A stretch of 64,000 nucleotides of DNA, taken from Thysanoteuthis rhombus (taxonomy: Eukaryota > Mollusca > Cephalopoda > Oegopsida > Thysanoteuthidae). Made by a program: the position numbers and the translations under genes. Below the pieces are notes generated by a model. The model searched no databases. It saw nothing but the letters and a program-made list of their open reading frames with translations, and was not told the origin of the DNA. Positions within the stretch are counted from its first letter, which is position 1; each line of letters starts with the position of its first letter. Shown in pieces: positions 11,330 through 22,089 of this stretch. The stretch spans positions 40,935,250 through 40,999,249 of the forward strand of contig OY735227.1 of assembly GCA_963457665.1 (NCBI GenBank), in the 5' to 3' direction.

Positions 11330-11600
11330 AAAAAACATCTAGAAACATCCAGATTATAAAGACTTTAGATGTTATTAATAAACTCATCAAAATAAGACAA
11401 AAAAAGTTTTTTAAAAAAGCGTATTTTCAAGAAATAATTTTTTTTTCTAGAAGGGGTCAAGTGGAGTACTGATGCCAATTCTCAAGTCTGTGGACAAAAT
11501 CGTATGGCCAGGAGCACTGGAATACACAAACACATTCACACGCATAGAAAGGGATAGTACAGACCAGCACCTCTGGTGGCTTCGTTTGAACACTAATCCT
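11330..11600 (+). repeat. Family I repeat
   Basis: GATGTTATTAATAA, a T-rich stretch, AAGGGGTCAAGTGGAGTACTG and CAAGTCTGTGGACAAAA occur here and, in the same order, at 14395-14700. The 66-residue open frame at 11472-11672 is inside the repeat and runs on into a minisatellite unit. Confidence 0.6.
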
Positions 11601-11609
11601 TCGTTTGAG

Positions 11610-11715
11610 CAATTCAGGCAACTCAAGCCTAATACAGTTAATACTACGAGAGATGAACTAGATAAAAACTAATAATAACAATGTTCCGTCCACGTAATTC
11701 AGACAACTTAAAAAC
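11610..11715. repeat. Stray unit of the 80-bp minisatellite
   Basis: CTACGAGAGATGAACTAG and CACGTAATTCAGACAACTT match the 9100-9800 consensus. The unit sits between a family I copy and a family X copy. Confidence 0.6.
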
Positions 11716-11950
11716 TGTAAAATACAAGTGATTTGATGTGTTAGCACATCAAACAGAGCAATGAAATAGATTAACTGATGCTAAAACCGGGACAAAAAAA
11801 AGGAGAGAAAAACATCGGGAAATTAACAATCCCTGTCGAGTAAAACCAATTACTGTCGGTGTTGTCACATATGGCTGAACTGAATTTCAACGAGTCAAAG
11901 ACAAACACGTCATAAGCCGGGATCACACGCAGGACCGGATTAAGTATGTA
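11705..11950 (+). repeat. Family X repeat, second copy
   Basis: AAGTGATTTGATGTGTTAG, GCAATGAAATAGATTAAC, GTCGAGTAAAACCAATTAC and GTTGTCACATATGGCT align with 10415-10680. Together with the D copies and minisatellite units this makes 9.1-11.95 kb look like a partly duplicated composite. Confidence 0.7.
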
Positions 11951-12094
11951 GCAATGACTTGCAAGTTATCAATTCCTTTTCAGTGATTCTTCACTTGCTC
12001 TATTGATGGCTTGGCTCGGTGAACGAAGATTCTCTGGAAGAGTTCTCCGCAGCGTCCGGGATATAGTCAGCTTGGACTGTGTGCGGAATAACTC

Positions 12095-12420
12095 TCCAAG
12101 TGTCAGGAATGGAGTTTTAATGTAAAATGTGACTTGCTCAGGATCGACCACATCCTTCAAACCATTTGCATCCTATTGTCCGACGAGGTGGCGAGAATTG
12201 GAGCAGGGCCTCTAGGTCGTAGGTGTGACAAGAATGTCCTTCTTCTGGAAGATGCAAACTAGCTATAGGGGTCTGTTGCCTCTTTGTGGGAGTATTCCAA
12301 AGGATAGTTTGGCTTACGGTTGAAACACCGGATGTGAACATTCCTTATTTTGTCAGAGTTTGAAGGAGAATCAGGATAGTAGGGCTGTCTGCAACTTTTA
12401 TTACAATAATACTGTACTGC
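12095..12420 (-). pseudogene. Family J copy with a conserved minus-strand peptide
   Basis: The sequence aligns with 16755-17125: GAGTTTTAATGTAAAATGTGAC, TGCATCCTATTGTCCGACGAG, CCTCTAGGTCGTAGGTGTGACAAG and GGGGTCTGTTGCCTCT. On the minus strand both copies encode a related peptide (HLPxxGxSCxTYxLxALLxF, then PRxTIGCK). Similarity at the protein level in two divergent copies suggests an old coding sequence, but I do not recognise the family. Neighbouring frames are broken. Confidence 0.45.
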
Positions 12421-12894
12421 CTTCAACTTTCGAAAAAGACTAGATGTTTGAGGTTAGCGATTTTAACCATATGTCACCTTTAATCAGGGTTACTTTATCA
12501 AAGTAATTGATGAGAGTGTTGTATTCACGCAATACATATACGACGTGTGAACATGAAGTATTTGAAACTGAAGTTATTGCCACAAAACAAAGATCAAAAC
12601 TAAGAGTTGAAATTTTGTTGGAATGCTAGGCATATTTTCTGGTTGAATAGCAATTGGAAACATTTGAATACTTTACTGCATATATAAATATGTTTTGATA
12701 TCTATGTGTATTTTTAAAAAATGAAGCCCCCGTTTCAACATATGCTCTAGGCTTCACATTAGGTTAATCTTGCCTTATTCACTCGGAGGGCGAGATCGGT
12801 ATGGATAGGAGAGTAAAAAACTTTTGGAGAAGTATATCCCTTATGTACATAAATGAATCACTATTGCCGGCACGTTTACTAGAACTGATTAACA
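12421..12894. other. Intergenic span
   Basis: AT-rich unique DNA. No gene or second copy found. Confidence 0.5.
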
Positions 12895-13138
12895 AACAAC
12901 GTGTAAAATATCTGGAAAATTATCTAAAAGCAATAGCTGTTCTATCTAAAATTATCTAAAAAATACTAGCACGAGATTTGTTGGTACAAAATGACCACAG
13001 AGACCCCGAAGAGCACTTTTTTTGAATGAAAGACACAAAATAAAATGTTTAAGATGACTAGTGGTGAACTCATGCAAATTATCAAGGTTGTAGCCCCCTA
13101 AATGTGACCAGGCCCACCCAGATATACACAGATAGACT

Positions 13139-13170
<32 letters not shown>

Positions 13171-13275
13171 CACACACACACACACACACACAGACGATCA
13201 AAGAAAGAAGAATCTATCAACTACTGGGCTGGTCGGTCGGGCGATTAGTGTGGCTACGGTGATTTGATACTGGAA
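12895..13275 (+). repeat. Family H repeat with internal (CAGA)n-(CA)n
   Basis: TCTAAAATTATCTAAAAAAT, AAAATGACCACAGAGACCCC, AGTGGTGAACTCATGCAAA, AAGGTTGTAGCCCCCTAAAT, GTGACCAGG and TGTGGCTACGGTGATTTGA follow in the same order as in the copies at 8575 and 60905. A (CAGA)n-(CA)n array at 13138-13192 lies at the place where other copies have only a few ACAGACA units, so the array probably grew from within the repeat. Confidence 0.7.
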
Positions 13276-13783
13276 GATGCGGGAGAGGAGGCAGTAGGGT
13301 TGAGGGAGTATGCAGATCTTGTAATGGAGGAGAGGGTTGACGGCTGAAAGGTTTGGCTTTCGCGTTCAGTGTTGGTAACGGCGGTGCCGAAAGCGGCAAG
13401 TGCTTATAGCAGCATCGAAAGGGTCGTACAGAAGAAGAAGCGTCGTCTTCGTCACAGCAGATGGTAATCCCGCCATTATCGGAGTCATCGTCATGAAGGA
13501 ACCGTAATCATGATAAGCATCATTCTCTTCGTTATAGCACTCATCAACCCCGCCTCAACGCCAAGCAAATCTCAAGCATCACGAACATAATCGCCACCGC
13601 CACCGCCACTGCCACCTCGAAACCATCACCACGTTATAACCACCGCCAACACCATCATCATCCTTTTTATTATCGTCATCCACCCTATTTTACCCTCCAC
13701 CACTAAATCAATCATCATAATTTCCACCCCTCCCCCATAATTACTGATTCAGCCACTGCCACTATCATATTATGTTCTAGATT
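13276..13783. other. Intergenic span with CAC/ATC-rich stretch
   Basis: At 13575-13780 the plus strand is rich in CCACCG and CATCAT type triplets, a degenerate trinucleotide repeat. The reverse frame at 13217-13399 is Pro/Ser/Leu-rich and looks incidental. Confidence 0.5.
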
Positions 13784-13850
13784 CAGGGGTCACCAAAAGT
13801 TTTGGAAAGCGTGCCAAATTGGCGATGTTTTCTCGATTTGAGAGCCGTGA
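13784..13850 (+). mobile_element. Possible hAT transposon end
   Basis: CAGGGGTCACCAAAAGTTTT followed by GCGTGCCAAATTGGC resembles the generic CAGGGGTNNNCAA start of hAT-superfamily inverted repeats. I found no partner end and no 8-bp duplication. Confidence 0.35.
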
Positions 13851-14154
13851 CAAACTGAAAAATTGAAACCATACATAGGTTTCGCCGAATCGGAGGAATA
13901 GCCTGATTGGTGAAATTTTAACTTTTTTTTCTTCATCAACAATGAATGAATTTGATCAAAAGTTCATTTGATCAAAACTAAGATATAACACAAACATTTA
14001 AAAGAAAAATCAAAGGTTTGTGAAATCAAACATTTATTTTTACGAAAAATAAATAAATACGAAGTTTTAATTCGATCAAAAATTTATTTAATGAAAATAG
14101 GGACATAAATCGAACTTTTTTCCAACTAAAAATCAGACAATTTCACCGATTTGG

Positions 14155-14240
14155 CTCACACACACACACACACACACTCTCTCCCTCTCTCTCTCTCTCA
14201 CTCTCTCTCTCTCTCATAAAGACACACACATACAAATATA
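14155..14240. repeat. (CA)n-(CT)n microsatellite
   Basis: About ten CA units, then CT units with small breaks, then CACACATACAAATA. The minus-strand frame across it reads as Glu/Arg and Cys/Val repeats. Confidence 0.88.
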
Positions 14241-14394
14241 TGTAAATGCCTTGGAATCTATCTTTCTTCACGATCACTATAACCTTGTAACAATCTTGAT
14301 TATCATTACAAAGAAAAATAATAATAATATTCGCCATCACAGTCGATAAGTGAACAACCGCTTCGTCAAAATTTAAAGTTATATAAAAAAAATT

Positions 14395-14700
14395 TCCGTC
14401 GATTCTGGAGAATGTAGATGTTATTGATAACGCTGTTAGAATAAAGCCCCCAAAATGATCAAAAAGCTTTTCTTCCCCAAAAATTATGTCATTAATTATT
14501 GCCGTCAGAATAAGGCCTCAAAATGACCGAAAGAGTTTTTTTTCCTCAAAAAGTTTTTTTTTTAAATTACAAGGGTCTAATGGAGTACTGAAGCAAATTT
14601 TCAAGTCTGCAGACAAAACGGTACGGCCATAAGCGTTGGAACTCACAAACACATAAACAAACACACAGACACACGCATGTATGTAGACAAAAAAAAGGAT
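14395..14700 (+). repeat. Family I repeat
   Basis: It matches 11330-11600 through GTAGATGTTATTGATAA, CAAGGGTCTAATGGAGTACTG and TCAAGTCTGCAGACAAAACG. The end of the block (GTACTG ... CAAATTTTCAAG) also resembles the AGTGGTGTACTCATGCAAAC portion of family H, so I and H may be related. Confidence 0.6.
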
Positions 14701-15067
14701 AGCACTCATCGCCATCTTTGATGGCAACAATATGGTATTATTTCTGAAGCTTTAAAAATATATAATTAGAATAAGTGATCAGGTAAAAATAGTCACAAAT
14801 CACTTTTCTATGTTTTGATCTGAGAAATAAGTTTTTGTCCTGCTTTGCACTTCAAGCGTGGTGATTTTATCAGTATAGATTTTGACCGTGCAGGGCTTAA
14901 CCTCGTAGGTTATGTCCCTTGGGGATTCCGTCCCAACATCAAGTGTTAGCTACCCAGTAAGGTTGGAACCCACAATCGGAATAGCTCGCTAGACTACTTC
15001 GCCAAACATTACTCTACTGCAGGGGCAGGCCCGGATAGAGCAGGTTCCAGTGGGACCAGTTATCCCA
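14701..15067. other. Intergenic span with a tRNA-like trace
   Basis: The stretch at about 14965-15010 (GGTTGGAACCCACAATCGG ... TAGCTCGCTAGACTAC) reads on the minus strand like a worn tRNA-derived head. I could not extend it to a full SINE. Nothing else is recognised. Confidence 0.4.
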
Positions 15068-15487
15068 AACCTACGGTTTTCAGAGAAGCAGGGCTACTCC
15101 AGGATTGTAAATGTATACACCCATACGTATTGAGCATTGTTTACAAAAATATATAATGATCAGTTTGAAATAGGGGCCTGTATTTCCTCTCTGGCGTGGG
15201 CCAAATACCGGCTCTGCCTGGCTCTGTCGTTGGGTACCTCACGCTGGTGATCTCCAAGTCTCGAACCCACGGTTTTCAGAGATGCAGGGCTACTCCAGGA
15301 TTGTAAATGTATATACCCATGCATAAATCATACGTATTGAGCATTGTTTACAAAAATACTTAATGATCAGTTTGAAATAGGGGCCTGTATTTCCTTTCTG
15401 GCGTGGGCCAATTACTAGCTCTGCCTGGCCCTGCCTGGCTCTGCCTGGCCCTGCCGTTGGGTGCCTCACGCCGGTGATCTCCAAGTC
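15068..15487 (+). repeat. Family G repeat, tandem duplication of about 196 bp
   Basis: CGGTTTTCAGAGAAGCAGGG at 15074 and CGGTTTTCAGAGATGCAGGG at 15270 begin two near-identical units. Both contain TGAGCATTGTTTACAAAAAT, TGATCAGTTTGAAATAGGGG and GGCGTGGGCCAA. The second unit has extra CTGCCTGGCC repeats near 15420-15455. Single, more diverged copies lie at 22920-23065 and 25310-25430. Confidence 0.85.
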
Positions 15488-16345
15488 CAATGCCATAACT
15501 CTGAGCTACAGCTGTAGGCGAACTTCAGTGTTGGTGTAACGACGAAAATGTGACAAGAATTAGTTGTAAAGTGATATCCTCTAACCGATTGTTCGCTTTT
15601 CGATAATGGCTTTGTTTAAGCACGACGAACAGCGTCTAATGCGCTAAGATGGAGTTGTCAACTGCACGAATAGTGAAGGCGGAGCTGGAAAAATATTAAT
15701 TACTTTATCGAAAGTGACAGCAGCGGCGAAGGGGGCGGAGAAGGTCGACTTCCCTCCTACCCTCTGAAAGCAGAAAGAATGAAATATTCATACGTATATA
15801 GATGAACAGACAGACATATTCACATACACGTGAGCGCGCGCCCATGCAAGCACACACACATACATGCATACATATATACATATACACACACATACACACA
15901 TACACATAAACACACATACATGTATATTCAGGATGGCGCAAAATAACCCACTTTCGGAGCGCTGTTTTTTCGCATGTTTTTAAGAAATTGTTGTAACCAT
16001 CAAATCGGCAAAGATGATAGCCACAACCTTATCAGCAATATCTTAGCAACTCCTTAATATATCTTGGGAAAAAAAAGTTTTTTTTTGTAATGTAAGTTTA
16101 TGCTAAATTGATCCCTTTCTTTGTGTCCACTTGTTTCTTCTAACAGACTACAGTGTAGTGAATTCGATCCTGCGTGTGACAGAATAATGGCCTTAATGCA
16201 CTCCGTCTTCTGACCAGTTACTTTGGCACGAAACGATGGATAGAGACAAGAGTTAGTGTGGGGGCCGGATATCAGCACCACCCTCCTTCTGCAATTGTTG
16301 GGGGGGGGGTTCATATGAAGGATAAGTTGCATACCAGGAAGACAA
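15488..16345. other. Intergenic span with CA/CATA-rich stretch
   Basis: A degenerate (CA)n/(CATA)n stretch lies at about 15848-15925. The reverse open frame at 16054-16332 (92 residues) has no recognisable domain. A run of nine G occurs at about 16300. Confidence 0.5.
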
Positions 16346-16443
16346 TGCTCAAGATGAGAGAGAGAGAGAAAGAGTGGGAGAGAGAGAGAAAGAGGGAGAG
16401 AGAGAGAAAGAGGGAGAGAGAGAGAGAAAGAAAGAGAGAGAGT
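16346..16443. repeat. (GA)n tract with 20-bp higher-order period
   Basis: GAGAGAGAGAAAGAG(T)GGGA units recur about every 20 bp, at 16363, 16383 and 16403 or close by, so the (GA)n has a simple higher-order repeat. Confidence 0.7.
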
Positions 16444-16603
16444 TGAATTTATGTATTTTGTCTTTACTGAGAGCGGGTAACACTTTTAGTATCAGTAATA
16501 GCCATCGACTGAGCTAATTATTGTACACATGATAACCGTCAGTATCTGAATGCATAAATGAATGCATAAATGAATGAATGGAATGGAAATATTGGGGGGG
16601 GGG

Positions 16604-16745
16604 GTCCACGATTATAGGATCTTGGCGTGATGAACTGGTGAATTTCAAAAAGTATTGGCTCCGCGAAGCCCATGATAGAGAGGCCTGACGAATCCTGGAA
16701 AAGGTCTATGTCCAACAACGGACGCTAAAAAGCTGCTGCTGATAG
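16604..16745 (+). mobile_element. RTE-like LINE 3' end
   Basis: The plus strand reads RDELVNFKKYWLREAHDRE, a stop, then RILEKVYVQQRTL, matching the C-terminal end of the LINE protein seen at 20045-20335 and (reversed) at 38935, 42690, 52320 and 55700. It ends in short GCT/GAT triplets. The fragment is 5'-truncated and has a stop, so it is a dead relic. Confidence 0.75.
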
Positions 16746-16754
16746 GACCTGTGT

Positions 16755-17125
16755 CCAAAATAGCCTTCGCGATGAAGTTTTAAGGTGAAGTGTGACGTGT
16801 GCAGGACTGATCCCATCCAATAAACCAAGGGTTTACATCCTATGGTACATCGAGGTAGTACGAATAGGAGCAAGGCCCCTAGGTTGTAGGTTTGACAAGA
16901 GAATCCGTCTCCTGGCAGATGCATAAACTAGCTACGGGGGTCTGTAGTCTCTCTGCACAAGTATTCTACCAAAATGTCTGATCTGATTACTTGAACTATT
17001 GAACGTGAACAGTTCGTAGTTGGTAGATACCAGAACTGGCTACAGAGTTCTACCGTCCCTTCGAAGGACAATCCCAGCAGTATGGCTGTTTGCAATTATA
17101 AGCACAGCGACTAATACTGTAAAAA
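16755..17125 (-). pseudogene. Family J copy with conserved minus-strand peptide
   Basis: It aligns with 12095-12420 through CCTAGGTTGTAGGTTTGACAAG and GGGGGTCTGTAGTCTCTC. On the minus strand the frame at 16924-16706 reads HLPGDGFSCQTYNLGALLLF and then PRCTIGCK, parallel to the other copy. It directly follows a LINE 3' end, so it may have been carried or invaded by that insertion. The function is unknown. Confidence 0.45.
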
Positions 17126-17924
17126 AAAGAAAGCGTGAATTTTAATTCAAGGTCGGAAACTGATAATCGACCCAATTTAAGGCTATAAGCAACTTGCAAG
17201 TCTCACTAATCAATTTAATTGGATAGCAAAAAGCATTAAAAAAAACAAAAAACTAGGAAAGCATATAAGCCTATTTGAAATCAATAAAAATTTTCTAAAC
17301 TGTTCTGAATTTAATTTTGATTTTTAAGCGCATTTCTTATTTTGCTTCAATGCGTGTCGTCCTGGATTAATATACAGAAAGGGAACATTACCAAGCATCA
17401 GGCAGCGGATTTATTGATGAATCTACTTACGTAGATATACTGTGTATCTATCTCATATAATGAAAGTTAGCGGTTATCGTTGCTTCCGCTAAATTCTTAG
17501 CGGTTTATCGGCTTAGCGTTTCTGTTAGCTGCACCCACCGCTGAACAATTTGTTTTGGTTAATGCGAGATGGGGGTGCTCTTACTATGCAAATGATATAT
17601 GTCAGTAGGTCGTGACGTCATTGCATAAAATTCAACTGGGTCGTGACTGGAAGAAGTTTGAAGATCCTGACCTCAAAAGATGCCAAATTATCCCACAAAG
17701 ATTATTGGAATTAATGAAACAAAATAATTTTTTCCACAACTAATCACGCCATCTCTCCCCCCCTCTCTCTCTCTCCCCTCTCTCTCCCTTCACCTTCGTA
17801 CACTTTAATTTTGCCTTCTCTCTTTCGGTTTCGAATTATCGATCCCCATTCTGCTTATTTCCCCATTGCATATCTTTTCAACATATACGAGTGAGTGCAC
17901 ATGATAAGTACCCAACAAACCACT
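17126..17924. other. Intergenic span
   Basis: No gene recognised. A short C/T-rich tract lies at 17753-17800. Confidence 0.5.
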
Positions 17925-18115
17925 GGAAAAAAAAAGTCGAGAATTTTAATAGTTTTAGAGCTACAATGCTCAACCTTTTTCATTTTCAACCTTGAACATC
18001 CTGCATAATAATTCAGAGTTTGCTCAAGACACAAAACAAAAATAAAAAATATCAATTGCTACTCTATAAATAACGAAAATATCAACTTTTTGAAAAATAC
18101 TTCGTTGAACACTTA
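17925..18115 (+). repeat. Family K repeat
   Basis: It shares TTTTAGAGCTACAATGCTC (here at 17951-17970) and AACGAAAATATCAACTTT followed by CACTTATCATGCG with 60160-60370. In the other copy the first block has an inverted partner, so K may be a small fold-back element. Confidence 0.6.
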
Positions 18116-18132
18116 TCATGCGCTGCCACACT

Positions 18133-18173
<41 letters not shown>

Positions 18174-18185
18174 GTGTGTGTATAT
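18133..18185. repeat. (CA)n-(TA)n microsatellite
   Basis: About 16 CA units, then TATATATG and GTGTGTATATAT. The short reverse frame is simple sequence. Confidence 0.88.
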
Positions 18186-18229
18186 ATCGATGAATTGAAT
18201 GATCAATCAATAGATATTATGTTTAAACG

Positions 18230-18640
18230 ATGAAAAAGAAGGGAAAAGTTCCAAGCGAATATTGAAGGACTGATACAACTGACTCCCAAGGAAGGCCGAG
18301 AAATGTATCAGCAGTAACGTTGAGTTACAAACAACAAAGAGGATAACAATAATCCGGAAAATGTATGGAATAACAATTCACCCCAAAATCTCAGAAACCG
18401 CTTGGATGGTCGAAGAATATATCGCCGAAAACCTGCGATAATTATCTGCAAAGGCATAAATTAGTTGAAAACATCATAAAACACTTGGAAGACCAAATAA
18501 TGTATCACGCTGAACACAAAATTAATGTAGACAATTCGAAAAATATATCGAACAAGACTGGCTGCTCCAATGTCAAACTCTACTCTGAACGCAACCATTT
18601 CAGTTACTTAACCGAACTTGAGAAAAATGTTTTCCCTAAA
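18230..18640 (+). repeat. Dispersed repeat N/M remnants
   Basis: Blocks here (CAATTCACCCCAAAATCTC ... AACCGCTTGG and AACAAGACTGGCTGCTCCAA) recur at 43270-43420 (ATGAATCACCCCAAGACTC ... AACAAGACGGGCTGCTTCAG). The first also resembles 18915-18960. The 75-residue frame at 18485-18712 lies over them and is not a gene. Confidence 0.5.
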
Positions 18641-18779
18641 CATTTCAAGTTTTTACTATGGACGGTTAAAGCTGAGGGGAGAAGAAGAAAAAAAGCCATA
18701 AATTCATACTAAAAGTATCTGTTTAGTGACACCAGATAATTCAGTCTAGCGTCCATAGCTTTCCATTTTCTAATCCTTT

Positions 18780-18905
18780 CTTCATTTCTCACTTTCTCTT
18801 CCATTTTCTCTTTTTCTCTCTCTCCTTTTATTTTTTTCCTTCTTTGTCTCTCTCTTTTCTTTCTCTATTTCTTTCTCCCTTTCGCACTTCTTTCTTTCTT
18901 TCTTT
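18780..18905. repeat. Pyrimidine-rich (CTTT)n tract
   Basis: TTTCTCTTT and CTTTCTTT units dominate the plus strand. There is no gene. Confidence 0.75.
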
Positions 18906-18914
18906 ACGCAAGGA

Positions 18915-19030
18915 TGAACATACTCCATCTTGGAACCTCAGAAACGATTGGAAGGTTGGAGAAGTTATCTGCCGAAACGTTATGTTAAAACAACACGAAT
19001 GAAGACGATATTCTGAATGATACACGCGTA
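18915..19030 (+). repeat. SINE-like body related to family A
   Basis: TCTGCCGAAACGTTATG followed by AAAACAACACGAATGAAGA parallels the family A sequence GGCCGAAACGTTGTATG followed by AAAACAACCAAGATGAGGA. The CTGATGA half of the motif is missing, so this is a distant or damaged relative. Confidence 0.45.
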
Positions 19031-19639
19031 ATAAACACTTTCATAGTAAGTAAAACAAACACATGCGTAGTTCTGTTATAATTGTACATCGCGTGTATTT
19101 GTATATCTTTTGTCTGTAACACCCCATGGTACTCTAAGAAATAGATTGACTCATGAACAATGAATTTAATTACCCAAAAATACGCCAGTTTCAGCTGTAT
19201 TCAAACTGTGTTCAATGCCATGGGCACCGCGAAACTGAGCAATATCTTTGCAGAATACTTGATAATTCTTCATTACGTAAGCGATTCCTACACGGCTTTT
19301 ACATGTCTTTAATACGAGCAGTTCTTTTTATACTGAAAAGCACAATATGTTGCCTTTATAATAAAAAGCATTTTGGTTATCTGCGTGATACAGACGTTGT
19401 GCTATCAGTAATCGTTAATATGTCTATTTTAACTCAGTGAGCTTCGTCCTTACTTTTCCATTCGAGTAGGTATTTTCTATTCGGGTTCATGCACATTCAG
19501 ATAATTGTATAAACAAATACAAAATCCAATAGTTACGTGCAAAATTATTAAGAAGTGGACACATAGTCCGACAGAATATCTACGGATATGTTATATCATT
19601 TAAAACTCTATCTGAAATGACCGTCGGTTGTTACATGGA
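19031..19639. other. Intergenic span
   Basis: Unique AT-rich DNA. The 95-residue open frame at 19153-19440 has no recognisable domain and I do not call it a gene. Confidence 0.45.
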
Positions 19640-19835
19640 GAATGAGTCACTAAGCCTAGACAGTGTAAATCGAATAAACAATTGAAGAGAATTGTAGTTG
19701 CTGCAGTGATCAAACCTGCGACCGATAAGGTAGCCGCTTCAACGTAGCGTCACGCTAAACCATCGAGCTAAACAGTCTGATGGAAAGCCTAAATAACTGC
19801 TTTATCTCCATCATCCTGTTCATTTATGTCTGGAC
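19640..19835 (-). mobile_element. SINE family C
   Basis: On the minus strand, TTTAGCTCGATGGTTTAGCG (A box type) is followed by GGTCGCAGGTTTGATCAC (B box type), then CAATTGTTTATTCG and an ACTGTCTAGGC block. The same order occurs at 26238 (+), 45180 (+) and 56420-56760. A long (TA)n begins about 30 bp beyond the tRNA end. Confidence 0.75.
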
Positions 19836-19867
19836 TTGTTTTTAACGCAGAAAATGATATCATTAAG

Positions 19868-20005
<138 letters not shown>

Positions 20006-20044
20006 AGTCGTCTTTTGAAGGAGTTACCTTGAAAATTCAATTAT

Positions 20045-20335
20045 TGAAAAGAAATCCCTGAAAAGTTTGAAGACCACTGGCAGTGGGCAGGCCATGTTGC
20101 AAGAATGAAAGGTAGTCGATGGACACCACGAATCACAACATGGATTCCCAGAGATCACATACGAAACCGAGGTCGACAGAATACAAGATGGAGAGATGAA
20201 CTAGACTAAGTCAGAAAATACTGGCTCTTCGACACTCATGATAGAGAATTGTAGCGAATCCTGGGGGAGGTCTATGCCCAACGACGGACGCTGAAAGACT
20301 CATTATGATGATGATGATGATGATGATGATGTAGC
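20045..20335 (+). mobile_element. RTE-like LINE 3' end with (GAT)n tail
   Basis: The plus strand reads HWQWAGHVARM, then SRWTPRITTWIPRDH, RNRGRQNTRWRDELD, a stop, KYWLFDTHDRE, a stop, and LGEVYAQRRTLKDS. This is the conserved C-terminal part of many RTE/Jockey-type LINE reverse transcriptase proteins (family knowledge; the exact clade is uncertain). It is followed at 20306-20332 by about nine GAT units, the 3' microsatellite tail. In-frame stops show it is dead. Confidence 0.82.
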
Positions 20336-21249
20336 AATCAACGAACCAAACTTTTATATCAGCATATTTATACGCGCAATCATCACCCCATTTTCCCTCT
20401 TATTTGCCACGAGTTAAAACCTTCTAAAAATACTAAGGAATTAACAAAAATATCAATTTGATATATGCCGTCATTTTCAGCAACACGGATGCACTAGTAT
20501 ATATATATATATAAATGCACGAATTTGTACTACATCTTGTGAGTATTTGCACTAATTCACTGGAAGGAAAAAAAGAAAGAAAACTCACGCAAGCTCACAA
20601 TGAAGTCTGTGTTCAACCATCATGCCTATGTTTGTCAGCGCATGCGCGCACACAGACATATCAATTCATTCAAATGCTCCTACAAACACAATTGCAAAAT
20701 CTTTTACCTCTGATTTTGCATACACATTCAAAAGCACACACACGTGTATACACGCTATATCCTCACCCCTCCCACGATGACCCACCCACACGCATCAAGG
20801 TTCTGTCAAAATTGTTCAGATTTCAGTCGGTTGACTTTCAATTTTGGGGGCTTTCACAGATTATCTCCCACTAACATTTAATCATAACACCAGAAGTTTT
20901 TCTTTTTCTTTATTTCTTTTTTTGTTTTTTTTTTCGTTTTCAATTTTTTTTTTCAATTTTCTCTTCTTTCGCTGATTGGTCCATTTTCTCCCCCCGCCCC
21001 CCAATCTACAAAATTCTTTTGTTCTATTCTGTTTGAGATTACCATATTTATTATTTTGGTATTTTTGTTATCATTGATTTGACTTAAGCCCCAGTGTTTT
21101 ACAAGTCCACACGTTTTATTTTAATTTTGGAGCATTTGTTCGTTCAAGGAAAGAGGTAGACGTTTGCAGACGGTGATGGGCAGCGAGCGAGTGAGACAGA
21201 TATATAAAGAATGACGTGTTGGAAGCGAAAAAAGACATTGAATAAAAAA
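20336..21249. other. Intergenic span with T-rich tract
   Basis: Unique sequence apart from a T-rich stretch at 20895-20985 and a short (TA)n at 20498-20513. The 119-residue frame at 20515-20874 is rich in His, Thr and Ser from CA-rich DNA and shows no domain. Confidence 0.5.
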
Positions 21250-21405
21250 GAGCCGGTTAAGTGGGAGGGGAGAAAGAAAGAAAGAAAGAAAGAAGAAAAT
21301 GAAGACAAAAAGAAAGAAAGAAAAAAGAAAATGAAGACAAAAAGAAAGGAAGAAAAAAAGGGAGAAAAAAGGAGAAAGAAAGAAAGGCATAAGAAGATAA
21401 TATTG
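21250..21405. repeat. (GAAA)n purine tract
   Basis: AAAGAAAGAAAG units with a 39-bp-scale duplication (GAAAATGAAGACAAAAAG occurs at 21294 and again at about 21327). Confidence 0.8.
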
Positions 21406-21934
21406 GGAGATAATGAGAGAGAAAATTTTTATTTGAAATAAATGCATGATGAATAGAATATGAGTTTAGGAAAATAAAATTACTGCCAAATAAGATCAGC
21501 CATTGATTTTTTTTGAAAGCAGTGTCTTGGTTTTTGCTGACTTTATCACAACGTTTCTGCTGCTATATCCTCCTGCTTCCTGTTGGAATTTTAAAGACTG
21601 AGTACTGTTACAATGATACATTGATTTTTCGGACCAGTGCCCTCGTCCCTGTTGTCTTTATCTCAACGTTTCTGTCGCTGCATTCCCTAGCCTTCCTTCT
21701 GTCAGGATTTCTGAGACTTCTTTGGATACAGGGGAACTTTCACGTGTCTTCTTATTCACTGGCAATTTGTAGGGCACATAGACAGGTTTTCTTCAGCTTC
21801 GATACCGTATATACTCGTGTATTATCGATTTCTTAACTAAATTATCGGGCTAAGCTTAGGTACTACTTATTACTCCAACATAAACGACAGTTCTTTTCTG
21901 GGTACTGTCGAACTCAAGTCCAAACCTGGAGTTG
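21406..21934. other. Intergenic span
   Basis: The 107-residue frame at 21513-21836 has hydrophobic stretches but no recognisable family. I do not call it a gene. Confidence 0.45.
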
Positions 21935-22060
21935 ACTTTGAAACAAGAACAAAAAAAAAAAAAATCCTCACCAGGGGAGGAAAAATTAACATTCCTTTAC
22001 AGTGATTTGAAATCGGGACCAGCAGATCGTGTGTCATGCCTCTTACCAACTGTGCTAAAT
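21935..22060 (-). mobile_element. SINE family B
   Basis: On the minus strand, TTTAGCACAGTTGGTAAGAG (A box type) and TGGTCCCGATTTCAAATC are followed by CCTGGTGAGGATTTTTTT and a TTGTTCTTGTTTC tail, the same order as at 7640. Confidence 0.7.
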
Positions 22061-22089
22061 TAACACGTTTTACATTGCTCCCAAAATTT

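Noticed and set aside
18915..19030. Third hammerhead-like core (GCCGAAACGTTATG)
   Set aside because: The CTGATGA half is missing, so the fold cannot be drawn.
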